From Beroe forskalii (Eukaryota; Ctenophora; Nuda; Beroida; Beroidae), in contig WFMF01000250.1 in assembly GCA_011033025.1 (NCBI GenBank), forward strand, positions 1 through 64,000: 64,000 bases of DNA. Direction: 5' to 3'. Below, one piece after another: positions 30,870 through 41,384 of the stretch. How positions within the stretch are numbered: position 1 is the first letter of the stretch; the number at the start of each line of letters is the position of its first letter. The position numbers were made by a program, and so were the translations under genes. The notes below the pieces were generated by a model. The model was not told the origin of the DNA, did no database searches, and was given only the letters and a program-made list of their open reading frames with translations.

Positions 30870-30897
30870 GCTATTGCTAATTCTTTGGAGTACATCG

Positions 30898-30971
30898 CCG
30901 TGATAGCCGAGTGGTCTAAGGTACCGAGTTTAAGTGCGGTTATTGTGGGTTCGAATCAGTGCCGGGAAGAC
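30898..30971 (+). tRNA. tRNA-like relic (Leu/Ser-type A and B boxes) or SINE head
   Basis: TAGCCGAGTGGTCTAAGG fits a Leu/Ser-type D arm with the A box. GGTTCGAATC about 40 bases on fits the B box and T loop. The acceptor and T stems do not pair convincingly, and the anticodon stem is mismatched around TTTAAGT. I therefore read this as a decayed tRNA or the head of a tRNA-derived SINE, not a working tRNA gene. Confidence 0.45.
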
Positions 30972-31214
30972 TTTTTTACTTAGTGACAAATTTTACAATT
31001 TTGCCTCTGCTTCATGAAAAAAGTCATTCTGACTTGAAATTACATCATAAAAGTCCGTCTGATGCTGCTTAAAGCCTTTTACAAATAAAGCAGTAGTAAT
31101 TCTAATCTGGTGACCAAAAACTAAGAAAAATACGACGCAAATAACGGACATCTTAACATTAGACATAAACCACTAAACCAGCCACTTTTGCAATAAATTC
31201 AGTCGGCTAGCCAC

Positions 31215-31457
31215 TAAAAATTTTGGTGCGCGGACAAAACACCACCCGGACAAAACCCCACCCGGACATAACCCCACCTTAGAGCACAAATTGCGCGAAA
31301 GGGACGCTCGTGCGTAATCCTGTGACGCAATGGTTACGGTTAGGGTTAGGACGTTTGGTTCGCACGAACGTTCCCATCGCGCAATTTGTGCTCTAAGGTG
31401 GGGTTATGTCCGGGTGGGGTTTTGTCCGGGTGGGGTTTTGTCCTACCATCAAAATTT
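31215..31457. mobile_element. Foldback MITE with GGACAAAACCCCACCC iterons in its arms
   Basis: Arms of about 85-100 bp carry three tandem copies of a 16-bp word (GGACAAAACCCCACCC and variants) followed by TTAGAGCACAAATTGCGCGA. The right arm is their inverse. The centre holds GGTTACGGTTAGGGTTAGG. The outer ends share AAAATTTTGGTG/CATCAAAATTTT. Confidence 0.85.
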
Positions 31458-31559
31458 TAATTCCACTGGGTCATCACAAAATTTATACTTCAAAGCTCAC
31501 TCGGCGCTGCTACGCAGCACCTCGTTCGCAAGTTTCAAAAACCACAATTCAAATCGACC

Positions 31560-32095
31560 AAGTACATGAAAAAATTTTACCGCATCTAAAAACTCCGATC
31601 CGATCAAAAGTTAAACATCGCGCAACGTAATCAAAACAACATTAACAGAAATGAGCGCGCGCACAATTCTCCGTGCACGTGTCACCATGGTTACCCGCAC
31701 AAATCGTGATGTGCGCGCGTTCCGAAGATTTTTCCGCCGTTACGCACAAACAAAAAACAGAGGTTGCGAAATTATATAAGAGACTAGCAGGCCCGTTAGG
31801 CCATCTTATACACAGCTCTGCACTAAAAGCTCGCAAATTTCAACCAATACAATTCAAATTTAATAAAAAATTTTACCGCATCAAAAAACTCCGATCCGTT
31901 CAAAAGTTATTAGAGATCGCGCAACGTAATCAAAACACCATTAAGAGAAATGAGCGCGCGCGCAATTCTCCCTGCACGTGCGTCGCCATGGTTACCCGCA
32001 CAAATCGTAATGCGCGCGCGTTCCGAAGATGTTTCCGCCGTTACGCACAAACAACAGAGGTTGCGAAATTATATAAGAGATATACTTTCTTTAAG
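31560..32095. repeat. Hairpin-ended dispersed repeat, copies 4 and 5 (~297-bp tandem pair)
   Basis: AAAAATTTTACCGCATC, CTCCGATCCG, ATCGCGCAACGTAATCAAAA and GAAATGAGCGCGCGC occur in the same order from about 31568 and again from about 31865. Each copy has an ACCATGGTTACC or GCCATGGTTACC block (31681, 31984) and ends GCGAAATTATATAAGAGA. Only copy 4 is followed by ACTAGCAGGCCCGTTAGGCC. The open frame running across both copies is a consequence of the repeat. Confidence 0.8.
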
Positions 32096-32938
32096 ACATC
32101 AATCTGCAAGGGATTATATTTTGCAATGTTTCTTACTTCTTTTTGTTTATTTTTCAAGTTGTTATTATTTGGAACTGTATGTTTTTACTTAATTCATTTA
32201 ACCAGATGCTGCAGACGTGCTTGTCTATTGATAATGGACCCTCCTGAGCGACACACCGTGCACCACTTCAGCTTCACTTTTCATTATTTTTTTGCTTTTT
32301 GCTACATTTATGATTTAAATCTGTATGTGCGCAGTGCTGGCTACATCAGTGGACTTTTTGAATTTAGATTATAGTTATAATAATTGAGATGTTTTCACTA
32401 TTACTGCACATTATATTCCTTACCTGTATTATTAATAGTTAATAATATTATGCATTGTAATTGCAATACACCATTCAATCATTCATTATGAATGTCTGAT
32501 GCTTTGTTGATCTATGTTTTTTTTAATAACATTTGACTCTCTTTGGTTATTTTTGAACTTAGTGTTACTTTGCCAGACGTTCATGAATGACTTATTTCAT
32601 CAGTTTACTCTGTATTTGGCTGCACTGTCAGTTCTTGTTACGGTTGTTTTTGTGGCAAAGCTGTACAATTAATTAAGTTGCTGTGCTCTATGGCAGGATG
32701 ATTAATAAGTTTAAATTATTATTATTAAACTATCTGTACACAGATTCACCATCACAAAATGCATAGTATATGCTGAACCATGTAACTGTACCAGACCTCC
32801 CCATATGCCAAATTGCTAATAACTCGACATGGTTAGATGAATACCAAATTGGATGTGTGCCAAATTTGTTAAGAAGGAAATGAATTTGTTTGGAATGAAA
32901 CAAATTATTCAGAATGAAACAAATTATTCAATGAGAAT
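32096..32938. other. No gene seen
   Basis: AT-rich sequence. No splice-bounded coding segment or repeat unit is recognised. Confidence 0.4.
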
Positions 32939-32952
32939 ATCTTTCTTTGTAG

Positions 32953-33056
32953 AACAAATACAGTCATCTTTGTAGTCAAGCCACAGAACTCTCCAACAAC
33001 TCCAACCATAGTCTTTGACGGAATCCATGAAAGAAATGCCTTCATCAGAGAGCTAG
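32953..33056 (+). CDS. Possible exon, copy 1 of a duplicated pair (PH-like end?)
   Basis: After the acceptor TCTTTCTTTGTAG the plus strand reads NTVIFVVKPQNSPTTPTIVF then DGIHERNAFIREL, which resembles the last strand and C-terminal helix of a PH domain (ERNAFIREL). No good GT donor follows; the frame closes after GRSK. The minus strand is also open here. It precedes the PH-RasGEF gene on the same strand, so it may belong to its upstream part. Uncertain. Confidence 0.3.
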
Positions 33057-33442
33057 GCAGATCCAAATAAAGCATGAGACACCAAAAATGATATGGTGTG
33101 CTAAAAGCTAACACTGTGGCACACGGACTTGCGACAGTGTTGTGGGGTTGAATGCATTTGACGGGCGCCCAATGCTCCCCCAACCACGAGATGTAGTGTG
33201 TTAGTTTCAGAAGCTCCAAGTTCATCAAGGAAATTTAGTTCATCAATGTCTTTATCCAGTGTAGGGAAGATAAAGTTCCATCTGGTCCTGACAAGATCAA
33301 AAGATCAAGTCGACTGTGTTTACTTGTAAACATAAATCAGGCTGCGACTCTGAAGAGACGAGAATGAACCAGAGAAACAATGGGACTCCATTCTGGGCGA
33401 CTGCACCCTTGCTTGCAAGGTTAAAAACATCTTTCTTTGTAG

Positions 33443-33544
33443 AACAAATACAGTCATCTTTGTATTCAAGCCACAGAACTCTCCAACAACTCCAACCATA
33501 GTCTTTGACAGAATCCATGAAAGAAATGCCTTCATCAGAGAGCT
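33443..33544 (+). CDS. Possible exon, copy 2 of the duplicated pair
   Basis: About 117 bp, including the acceptor TCTTTCTTTGTAG, repeat copy 1 with two visible substitutions (VV to VF, and DG to DR). The frame ends in TGA directly after FIREL. Copies are 490 bp apart in the same orientation. High identity suggests a recent segmental duplication. Confidence 0.3.
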
Positions 33545-34442
33545 ATGAGAATATTATGTTAATCATGGCTACAACCTCTCCCCCAAGTTACAATGAAGAA
33601 ATGGGTAGTTTGAATATATATTATGTTTCAACTTTTGCTGAAATATTGAGGAAAGTTTTGAAAAATGTTGCTTTTGAGTTGGTTTTCTGAAAATTTTGCT
33701 AAAAAATACAGAGGATTTGTGGCAAAAATTGCACACTTTGATTACTTAATCAACCACCAAAACCTTACTCCTTGTAATAGGCCATCATCATTTGGAAGCA
33801 CCCCTCTCCTCCTAAATGATTATGTAATATGTGAAAAATCCCTTATCTGGATCCCTGTCATTTGTTATATGAGCATGAAAGTGTATCTAAGTAGCTTAGG
33901 TCTTAAATCTGAACAAAGCATCAATTCATGAATTCTGTATGACCATGCTCACTTCCTGGTCTCTGCTATGAGGATTTCTGTTATAATTGAAAGATGAGCA
34001 ATATAAATATCCTATGATGATTTAAACAAATATGTGATTTTGTATGGTTGTTAAGTTGATTAAAGATACCTAGCCAATGATCCAACAAAAACTGGCTCAC
34101 TCTGAATAATGGATACTTTCCTATTGTATGTATATCTCTTGTTCTATTGATATAAAGTTAATATGTTCAGTCTATATGCAAGTACATTCCCATTCAATCT
34201 ATATGCAAGTACATTCCTTTCACACATACCTCTAAAATTATTATCCACTCCAGCTGTATGGTTAAAATAATGCTAAATGAAACTAATTGCAAGTCTTTGC
34301 ACATGTCTCCAAAGACTGCATCTTGCCTCTATGATGATGTGAGTACTTATATCTAGTGTTGTCATTCTCCATATCATAGATAATGGAATTTGTGTTTGTC
34401 AATTTGAAGAATGAATGCTTAACTCATTCTTAATAATTATAG
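33545..34442. other. No exon recognised
   Basis: Upstream of the first secure PH exon. A DH (RhoGEF) domain is expected here or further left if the gene is of Sos/RasGRF type, but no DH helix motif could be read. A 22-bp direct repeat (TCTATATGCAAGTACATTCC) lies at 34171 and 34198. Confidence 0.4.
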
Positions 34443-34628
34443 AAACATGACCAAAAAGTCAACTCAGGTTGAAGATTTTCCTTCCTGGCTGAAAGATGAC
34501 CAACTTTTGATGCATGGAGGTGTTTCTGAGGTAGATCCAAGAAACTGGGAATCTAAAAATCTCATGTATGTCTTCCTGTTTGAGGAATTCATTGTGTTTA
34601 CAGTATGCAATGAATACAAAGAAATCAG
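34443..34628 (+). CDS. PH-RasGEF exon a: PH domain start
   Basis: Acceptor TAATTATAG, donor ATCAG|gtaaga. It encodes NMTKKSTQVEDFPSWLKDDQ then LLMHGGVSEVDP ... LMYVFLFEEFIVFTVCNEYK and EIR. The pattern D-LLMHG-V----...YVFLFE--IVFT is the first half of a PH domain of the kind that follows DH domains in Dbl-family exchange factors. The exon enters with one leftover base, so an upstream exon exists. Confidence 0.85.
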
Positions 34629-34851
34629 GTAAGAAACTGTAGCTTTTCATTTGATAGATTGTTACCCATATAAATAGTAATTTCTGGAGTTATTTGCTGT
34701 GCTGTACTACAAAATTGTCCAGGTCTCGATTCTCATCCAATGTTTAAACCTTGAATGCATCAGTGTGAAATAAAATAACATAATTCAAGTTCAAATGCTC
34801 AATTCAACCAAGTAATTGTACTTACATAAAATTAAATCTAAATTCTTTCAG

Positions 34852-35005
34852 GTCTAAAACTATAGACTCAGTGTTGAGGCTTTCAGATGTCCAGTTTTTC
34901 TTGGTAGAGAAAGACATTCTGAGTATGGAGAAGAAGTCTGGTCAGTGCCTCTTTCCAGATGGATCCTCTGTTAGGCTCTTCCGTATACCGGAGAATATTG
35001 ATATA
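34852..35005 (+). CDS. PH-RasGEF exon b: PH domain middle
   Basis: Acceptor AATTCTTTCAG; the first base completes the Arg codon of exon a. It reads SKTIDSVLRLSDVQFFLVEK ... and CLFPDGSSVRLFRIPE, matching the later PH strands. The 3' boundary is uncertain: phase 0 is needed to reach exon c, and the only fitting GT nearby (ATA|gtgtta at 35006) is weak. Confidence 0.75.
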
Positions 35006-35668
35006 GTGTTAATATTCAGATCCATTTTCATATATGTCCTTTCAGTTTACATAAGATCCCAAAGTCTCAATATAACTTATGTTACTTTTATGTAATTTAT
35101 GCATTTCTAGCTGATATTAAGGTTTGGATGGGCCATAGCCAAGGGCATCCATTCCCATGAAATTATTATTAGAAAATCTGCATATCCTTTGTGTTATTTG
35201 TCAACGTAAATTTGCAGACCCAATGCCCATGAAATATTAGGTACGTGAAATTTGTTTTGGATGAAATTGTTCTAATGATTGTTGTATATCTACTGAGTTA
35301 TCAATTTGTAGATAAGAATGAGCCGTACCTGTTCTTTTCCTCTTTGACAGTGATTTTGTGTTCGTGTGTTTTGTTGTTTAGTAAACTGTCCTTTCCCTGT
35401 CACATCCCGAGTAAGTTGTGAAAAGTGGCGACTCCCCTAATAAAGCCATCGATAAGCTACTGATATACGATTTATTTACTAATTTCTTATACTCGAATAC
35501 TTGATATACCTATATATTAGTTTAATGGGAGTTTGATTGCGTTATTTGCTGAGAAGTTTGGTACATCTTCCATTGGGACATCTCCATTAGATCCCAGTGT
35601 TTCCAAGTACACATTAAATTGCTGCTAAACGTGTAAAGACAGCTCACTAGAACCTTACACTTTTCCAG

Positions 35669-35802
35669 GAGAATGAAGCAGACTCGTGGGTAACGCAGCT
35701 CCGTCACTGTGACGTCAGAGTCGACGTGAAGGAGCGACTCATGTCGTCCAACAAGGAGCTGCCCGGAGTGGTCGAGGACATGGAGTGTACTTTCGATATC
35801 AG
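35669..35802 (+). CDS. PH-RasGEF exon c: PH C-terminal helix and linker
   Basis: Acceptor CTTTTCCAG, donor ATCAG|gtacat. It encodes ENEADSWVTQLRHCDVRVDV then KERLMSSNKELPGVVEDMEC. The E-E-ADSWV-QLR string is the PH C-terminal helix with its conserved Trp. The exon ends in phase 2. Confidence 0.85.
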
Positions 35803-36104
35803 GTACATACACCCAGTTTACAGACTGTAGACAGACATGTAGACACCCGGTCTACAGACATGTAGACAGACTTTAGACACGGTCTACAGGCTGTACACAG
35901 ACTGTATACAGGCATGTAGACAGGCATATACACTCATGCAGACAGTTATAGTGAGACATACGCATAGCGAAACATAACCAACTTTGCGTACATTTGAACA
36001 TACTGACAAATAGACAATTACAGAGCTTTTAAGTTGTGATTCTTTCTGTGATGTTCCCAACTTCATGTTTCGTATCCATGGGAAACTAAAACGGCTTATC
36101 TCAG

Positions 36105-36217
36105 CAAGAGGAAGACCCCTCTGAAGATCCCCGTGGGCGATTACAAGAACAATCCCATCGGAGAGTCCCGTCCAAGGAGCTACTCTCACGATCCAAAGTC
36201 TCCGACTCATTTGAGCG
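36105..36217 (+). CDS. PH-RasGEF exon d: basic linker
   Basis: Acceptor GGCTTATCTCAG, donor TTGAGCG|gtaagt. It encodes KRKTPLKIPVGDYKNNPIGE then SRPRSYSHDPKSPTHLS. The phase fits exons c and e exactly. The RPRSYS and KSP words look like kinase/14-3-3-type sites, which is inference from composition. Confidence 0.7.
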
Positions 36218-39200
36218 GTAAGTAGATACCCGGGGGACCAATGAGGGGCTGTTAACCCGGGGGATCGGACCAATGAGGGGCCGTTACCCCGGCTAGTTTC
36301 CGGTCATGTGACCCTTGTCATGATGAACCTATCAGAACAGAGGATGATCTGCTAATAGGAGCTAATTAGGAGCGTTATTACCCCAAAAACCAGTCATGGT
36401 CATCCAACTGTCTGTTGTCATGGTAGCGGTAGTCTAATTAGACTTTTACTCGTTTAACTGTTAGTGATAACAACTTAACAACCAACCTGTCTGTCTAGCT
36501 AGTTAGTTGCTAGTTAGTAAGTACCAAGTTATTAACAGGGAAACTGAGACAATCATCAATCTATAGTGTTGATATTTATACCTAGTTTCTAACGGTGAAA
36601 ACGCCGAAATTCATTGAATCCTTGTACTTGTAAATTGGTTACAGTTTTCATTTGACTTTCAATGCGTTTTCCGAGGAGCAATAAACTTACGAAGAAATGT
36701 AAAATTCCCTTCATTCCTAGTAATCTAGAAGTGCTGCCCCGCAATTTTCATCAAACCGGAGTACTACACTTCAATTCGGTTAATATATTTGATTAAGTCT
36801 TAAATACCCTATTATAAATTCAATTAGAGTTGCAATTATAGTGCATGAGCAAGTTAAATCTCTGAGAGTATTGGTTGTGTATTACTGTAATGTAATCTGA
36901 TATATCGTAAGGCATGTGGCCCTCTAGCGAGCACCCCGTTACCTTCCACTGGAGTTCACAAGGCCTTTTATAATTACACAAACCCTGGAGACAGATTATC
37001 ATGCATCTGTTATGTATTTCATTGCTTAGAAATATTATTTAAATTCCTTGATTACTGAACTTGTATCTAGTAAAAGTTACTAAAAAACAGAGAAAGTTGT
37101 ATAGTTTGTGTTAATAAAACACATTAATATTGTCGATTCAGTTAATAGGGGCTCACGAACGTCTTTGTTCAGGACGCCTTTCTATTCAGAGATCGTCACG
37201 GGTTATCGTCGGGAAAAGCATTATATTATCCTATACAATTCATACTACTACAATTAACAGTATTGGGCTACTATTAACCCCGGCAAATAAACAAAGAGTC
37301 CCATCTTCATTTATATATAGATACATATACATGAAATATAGCGTTCACGTTTTGAATAAGGCACGTTTTGAATAACAACAACCTTAGTAAAGTAATTATG
37401 TTAGATCCTCTTCGCGGTTTTCACAGGATGGCCAATTAATTAAAACAATTGGCTCTTGGTCAACTGGCCCCTGGCCCGTGTAGGTATTTTTTTACACGCT
37501 CCTTCATAATAGTTTCAAGCGGTTAACAAAGTTCGTCAATGTCCACCTAAAAGGTTCATGGTGCTTTATTTTCTGTTTTTTGTATTTGAATATGGTTCTA
37601 TATAAGGTGCCATGATATATTTCTCTCGGATTTCATTTCGAGCCCAAGGTTTTTCTGGTTCTCGTTTGACGTTTCTCATCCAATCCTTGATTGATGCCAA
37701 GGATTTTTGTCCTCACCTGAGCATCTTATATATTGCAGTCCTCAGCCAAAATTGTTGATGGTAAACGTCATTAACAGGTTCTAATTAAGTTCTGTACACT
37801 TATAGTAGGGGTGGAGTAGTAAGCAAAAGCTGGAACTTGGACGCTTTTGGTTGCGTAATGATTAACAAAGTAACAACATGAAACGTCTGCCCCAGAACTG
37901 GAATTATTTGGTTGCACAAGTTTGATGAGAAGTTCTTAGGAGATGCATAACCTCCCATATTAACAACTGTCTGATCTTTATTTTGTAACATAAGAATTCA
38001 GCAACCGGTCATTTCAATGTTGCTAATTATCTCGTAACCAAAAGTTTTTAGCTTTCGCAACATAAAAATGACTAAATTCCATAACATAAATACTTAGGGC
38101 CACCACGGCAAGGGTTATTTTCAAGGGTTATTTTCAAGTTCAATGATTGATATTCATTTAGCAATCGTGAGGTCAGTACTCAGTAGTTTGATCACAAGAT
38201 TTTTGTTTATCGAATGATCTCATCACGCCCTTTTTGAAAATGGGAGGTTGCCATCTTGAGTACGCCAGCACAGCAACCTTTTTCGTGTCAATTTTACGCA
38301 AACATGTTGTCCTGTTGCTCCGAGGACATGAGACAGCCGAGTAATTTTGATAATGTGTTGCCTTGCCTTAGCAGTGCTGATCAATAACTTCACTGCTGAC
38401 AAGGACGAGTATCAAGGCAGTACGTGATCATGCCATCCCTGATATTGAAGATGTACGTGCCTTGATGTTGCCAACATATCATGATACCCTGATATATCAC
38501 CCTGCAGTTATTGTCTTCCCATCCAATTCCAGTGCAAGGAAATTCCTAGGAAATTGAGCAGCGGAAAACCACGTTTTGTTATAGAGATATAGAATTCGAT
38601 CAATAAACGGTTTTTTTATACCAGAACATTCTGCTCAAATCAGCGAAACTCACCCTCGTATTATATCTTAAAATCAGGATTTTTAATTAGCAGAATTTTG
38701 AACCAGTTTTATTGTACATAATCTTGATTCACCGGTTGCCTTGCTTATCAACGTTATAATACACAATATGGAGTTTTCTTTTTATCAGAAAATTAGCAGG
38801 CAATTCAGTTATAATAGAACTATTATTATCTTTACCCATGTACCTGATTTTTTAATTTCACTTTAACCTAATGAGATAAGGTTTTCTTGCACTCTCACTG
38901 GCTCCTTTTCTTTTTGATTTGAGTCGTATGAATCAAGTGTCTCAGTTAAATTCGCGTTCGTGTAAGATACTATACAGGGATATTGCAACTAGAATTTAGA
39001 TTGTTACAAACAATGTTTCGGTGAAGATCGAAGTTTATTCTAATTTGAAAGCTTGTTGATATGTTTTACATATATCAAGTAGTCTCATGTTCAAATCTGA
39101 TTACCAGACCAGGAATTGTAGGGACTCCATATATTTGCATTGAGGCCATATATAAAAGCTTTGCAGTAGGTGTTTATAATTTTAATGGAAAATTTAGGAT

Positions 39201-40860
39201 AAACGTATATTAAGCTTACTTATTAACAGGCAACGCTTACAAGCTTTTAAGCTGTTTGGTGTGACCGTTTCATGAATACCGACCTGCTGCTTGTTCCCCC
39301 AAATTTGCTTTCAGAAATTATGCCGCAACTCTTTTATCTCCGTCTAATGAACGTATTGTGTTATCTGAATGGTTTACTTTCAGGGTCGGCTTATCACATT
39401 ATTGACTCATAGTTGCAACTCATTTGTGTTCTCAATAATAGTGGGCCAAACATTTGGGACTTGAGTTCTTAATAAAAACCCTCAGACTTCACTTTTTTCT
39501 GTGATATTGTTCTTCTGTGGCACCCGTGTTCCAACGTACTGCTAATAAGTGTACTGTATCGTTTGAGTAGTTGTATGAGTAAACTAGTTGGTAAAGTGAA
39601 ACCAAACAGCCCTGATTCCTTGGTAAATTCTAGGGAAGCATTCCGAAGATAAGATTGCATTCCATGAACCATATTCCTAAGAACGTAGAAGAGAGATCTT
39701 GCCAAACCGCGATCCAGACTTAACCTGGCTGCGCAACATCATTTATAAATGGGATACAGTTCTGTTTTTGGGTAACTTGTTCGTGTATCACGATATATTA
39801 ATAAATATCCTATGTGTCTTACTGGCACTCACTGCGTTGAACATCTTGCAGAGGTAAACGTTCTAGCAGCAGAAGACTACGTTTAGTGTAATATATGATA
39901 TTACACGACGGACATTTTCCTTCTTCTTTTTGGAACTACTTTCCTATTTTCGTTTTTATTTCTGGTATGTGCATAATTTCCCCTTCGGAACGATTATCTT
40001 TTCCAATACCGTTTAAGCAATTTCTGGACTTCGTCCAGCACTTGAAATGAAAACATGAAATGTTTGATATATCCTCCTCTCCAGAAAATATTTGGCAACT
40101 TACCATCATCCGCCAACAATCGCTAAACGTTAAACCACGTCAAATAATACTGTATCATCATTGCAGAATTGAAGACGTTGTTAAGGGTATGCCCGATGCA
40201 CTAGAATTTACTTAAATTTATTATTCAGTATTATCATTTGTTGTTTTTCGATTATTTTTTCTTGTTCCCGCTCTATTACGCGTAATACGGGATGAATTGT
40301 TCTTTCGATTGTTGTTCAGGGATGTTTCACTACTTGGAAATGGGCATTGGGCATGTTCCAAATTATTTGGGCTTGCTACTTAAGTCGCGCAGGCATGTTC
40401 CATAACTCGGCCAAGTTCACTTTAGACTCGGGCTTTTTCCACTTAAACTCTCGGACAGGTAGCCTCGTACCATTATCAGTTTCCTTGTTTTAGCTGTATG
40501 TAGAGAAGGTAAATATTACAGTAGCACACGAGAGTAAAGAGCTGTCTAATATGTACGTCTTTTCTGTTCCTCTGGTTAAAAGGGCACTCCGCATATAATG
40601 ACCTACATACTTGTCTGTGTAAAAACGTTAAAACTTGTTTCAAATATTGCGTAGAAATAAAAAGTACTATTATACATTTTCTTTCATGGGGGGTATACAA
40701 TTTTATCCGTATGTTTTCTGACTCTCTAAACCGCGCTACATGTTCACTGGAACCATGTAGACCATGATATGCTATAACTGACTATTTAGTAGATCTTATA
40801 GCTTCCGTGATATATCTATTTTGAAATGTATTCTAATGTTACCATTTTGTCCCGTTTCAG
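36218..40860. other. Intron of PH-RasGEF; nothing recognised
   Basis: 4.6 kb of AT-rich sequence with no repeat array or second gene that I can support. A GATATATCA-type cluster near 38440-38500 is unremarkable. Confidence 0.5.
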
Positions 40861-41384
40861 ACATAAGTTTCACCATGCCCGCTATGTCGAGTATTGAGCC
40901 CTCGGAGCCCGACCACCAAGCCAACATCTCGGATGACAGCGCTACTACCGACTCGTACGGCTCAGAGCGGAACAGCAAACGGTCGATGCCCCGATCTCTG
41001 TCAGTGGACAACACGCCCCGAGTGAGCATCAGCAACCCCACCACCACCAAGCCCCACTCGCTCCCCACCAACCTGAAGTCAGTGAAGGTCAAGAAGCACT
41101 CCAACAACAAGGTGTACCAGTACATTGCCCGGACTATCGGACTCAAGCCCTCCTCTGGGGGAAGTGAACAGAGTTGCCGACTGAACATTGGGTCCCGCTA
41201 CGCGCAGCCCTCCCCCGAGCTGTCGTGTCGGGCGAGCAAGAAGAGCGAGAGCGAGAGTGTGCTGAGCATCCTGACTCTGAAACCACTCCAGATAGCCCAG
41301 GAGCTGACCAGATACCAGGCGGAGATGTTACAGGCCATATCCCCTCACGAGCTACAGAAAGGGGCCTGGAGCTGCAAGGACAAG
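40861..41384 (+). CDS. PH-RasGEF exon e: Ser-rich linker and start of the CDC25 domain
   Basis: Acceptor CCCGTTTCAG, donor GACAAG|gtatgt. The 175 residues open with DISFTMPAMSSIEPSEPDH, followed by Ser/Thr- and Arg-rich text (SKRSMPRSLSVDNTPRVSIS) and a basic KSVKVKKHSNNK patch. The exon ends with LKPLQIAQELTRYQAEMLQA, ISPHELQKGAWSCKDK. The last part matches the entry of the RasGEF domain (P--IA-QLT--D---F--I---EL-----W). GC content is clearly higher than in the flanking introns. Confidence 0.9.

Noticed and set aside
30898-30971. Functional tRNA-Leu gene
   Set aside because: A and B boxes are present, but the acceptor, T and anticodon stems do not pair, so it is listed only as a relic.
31673-32374. 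233-residue plus-strand frame
   Set aside because: It runs across two copies of a dispersed repeat and then AT-rich DNA; no domain, and its N-terminal half is internally repeated because of the DNA repeat.
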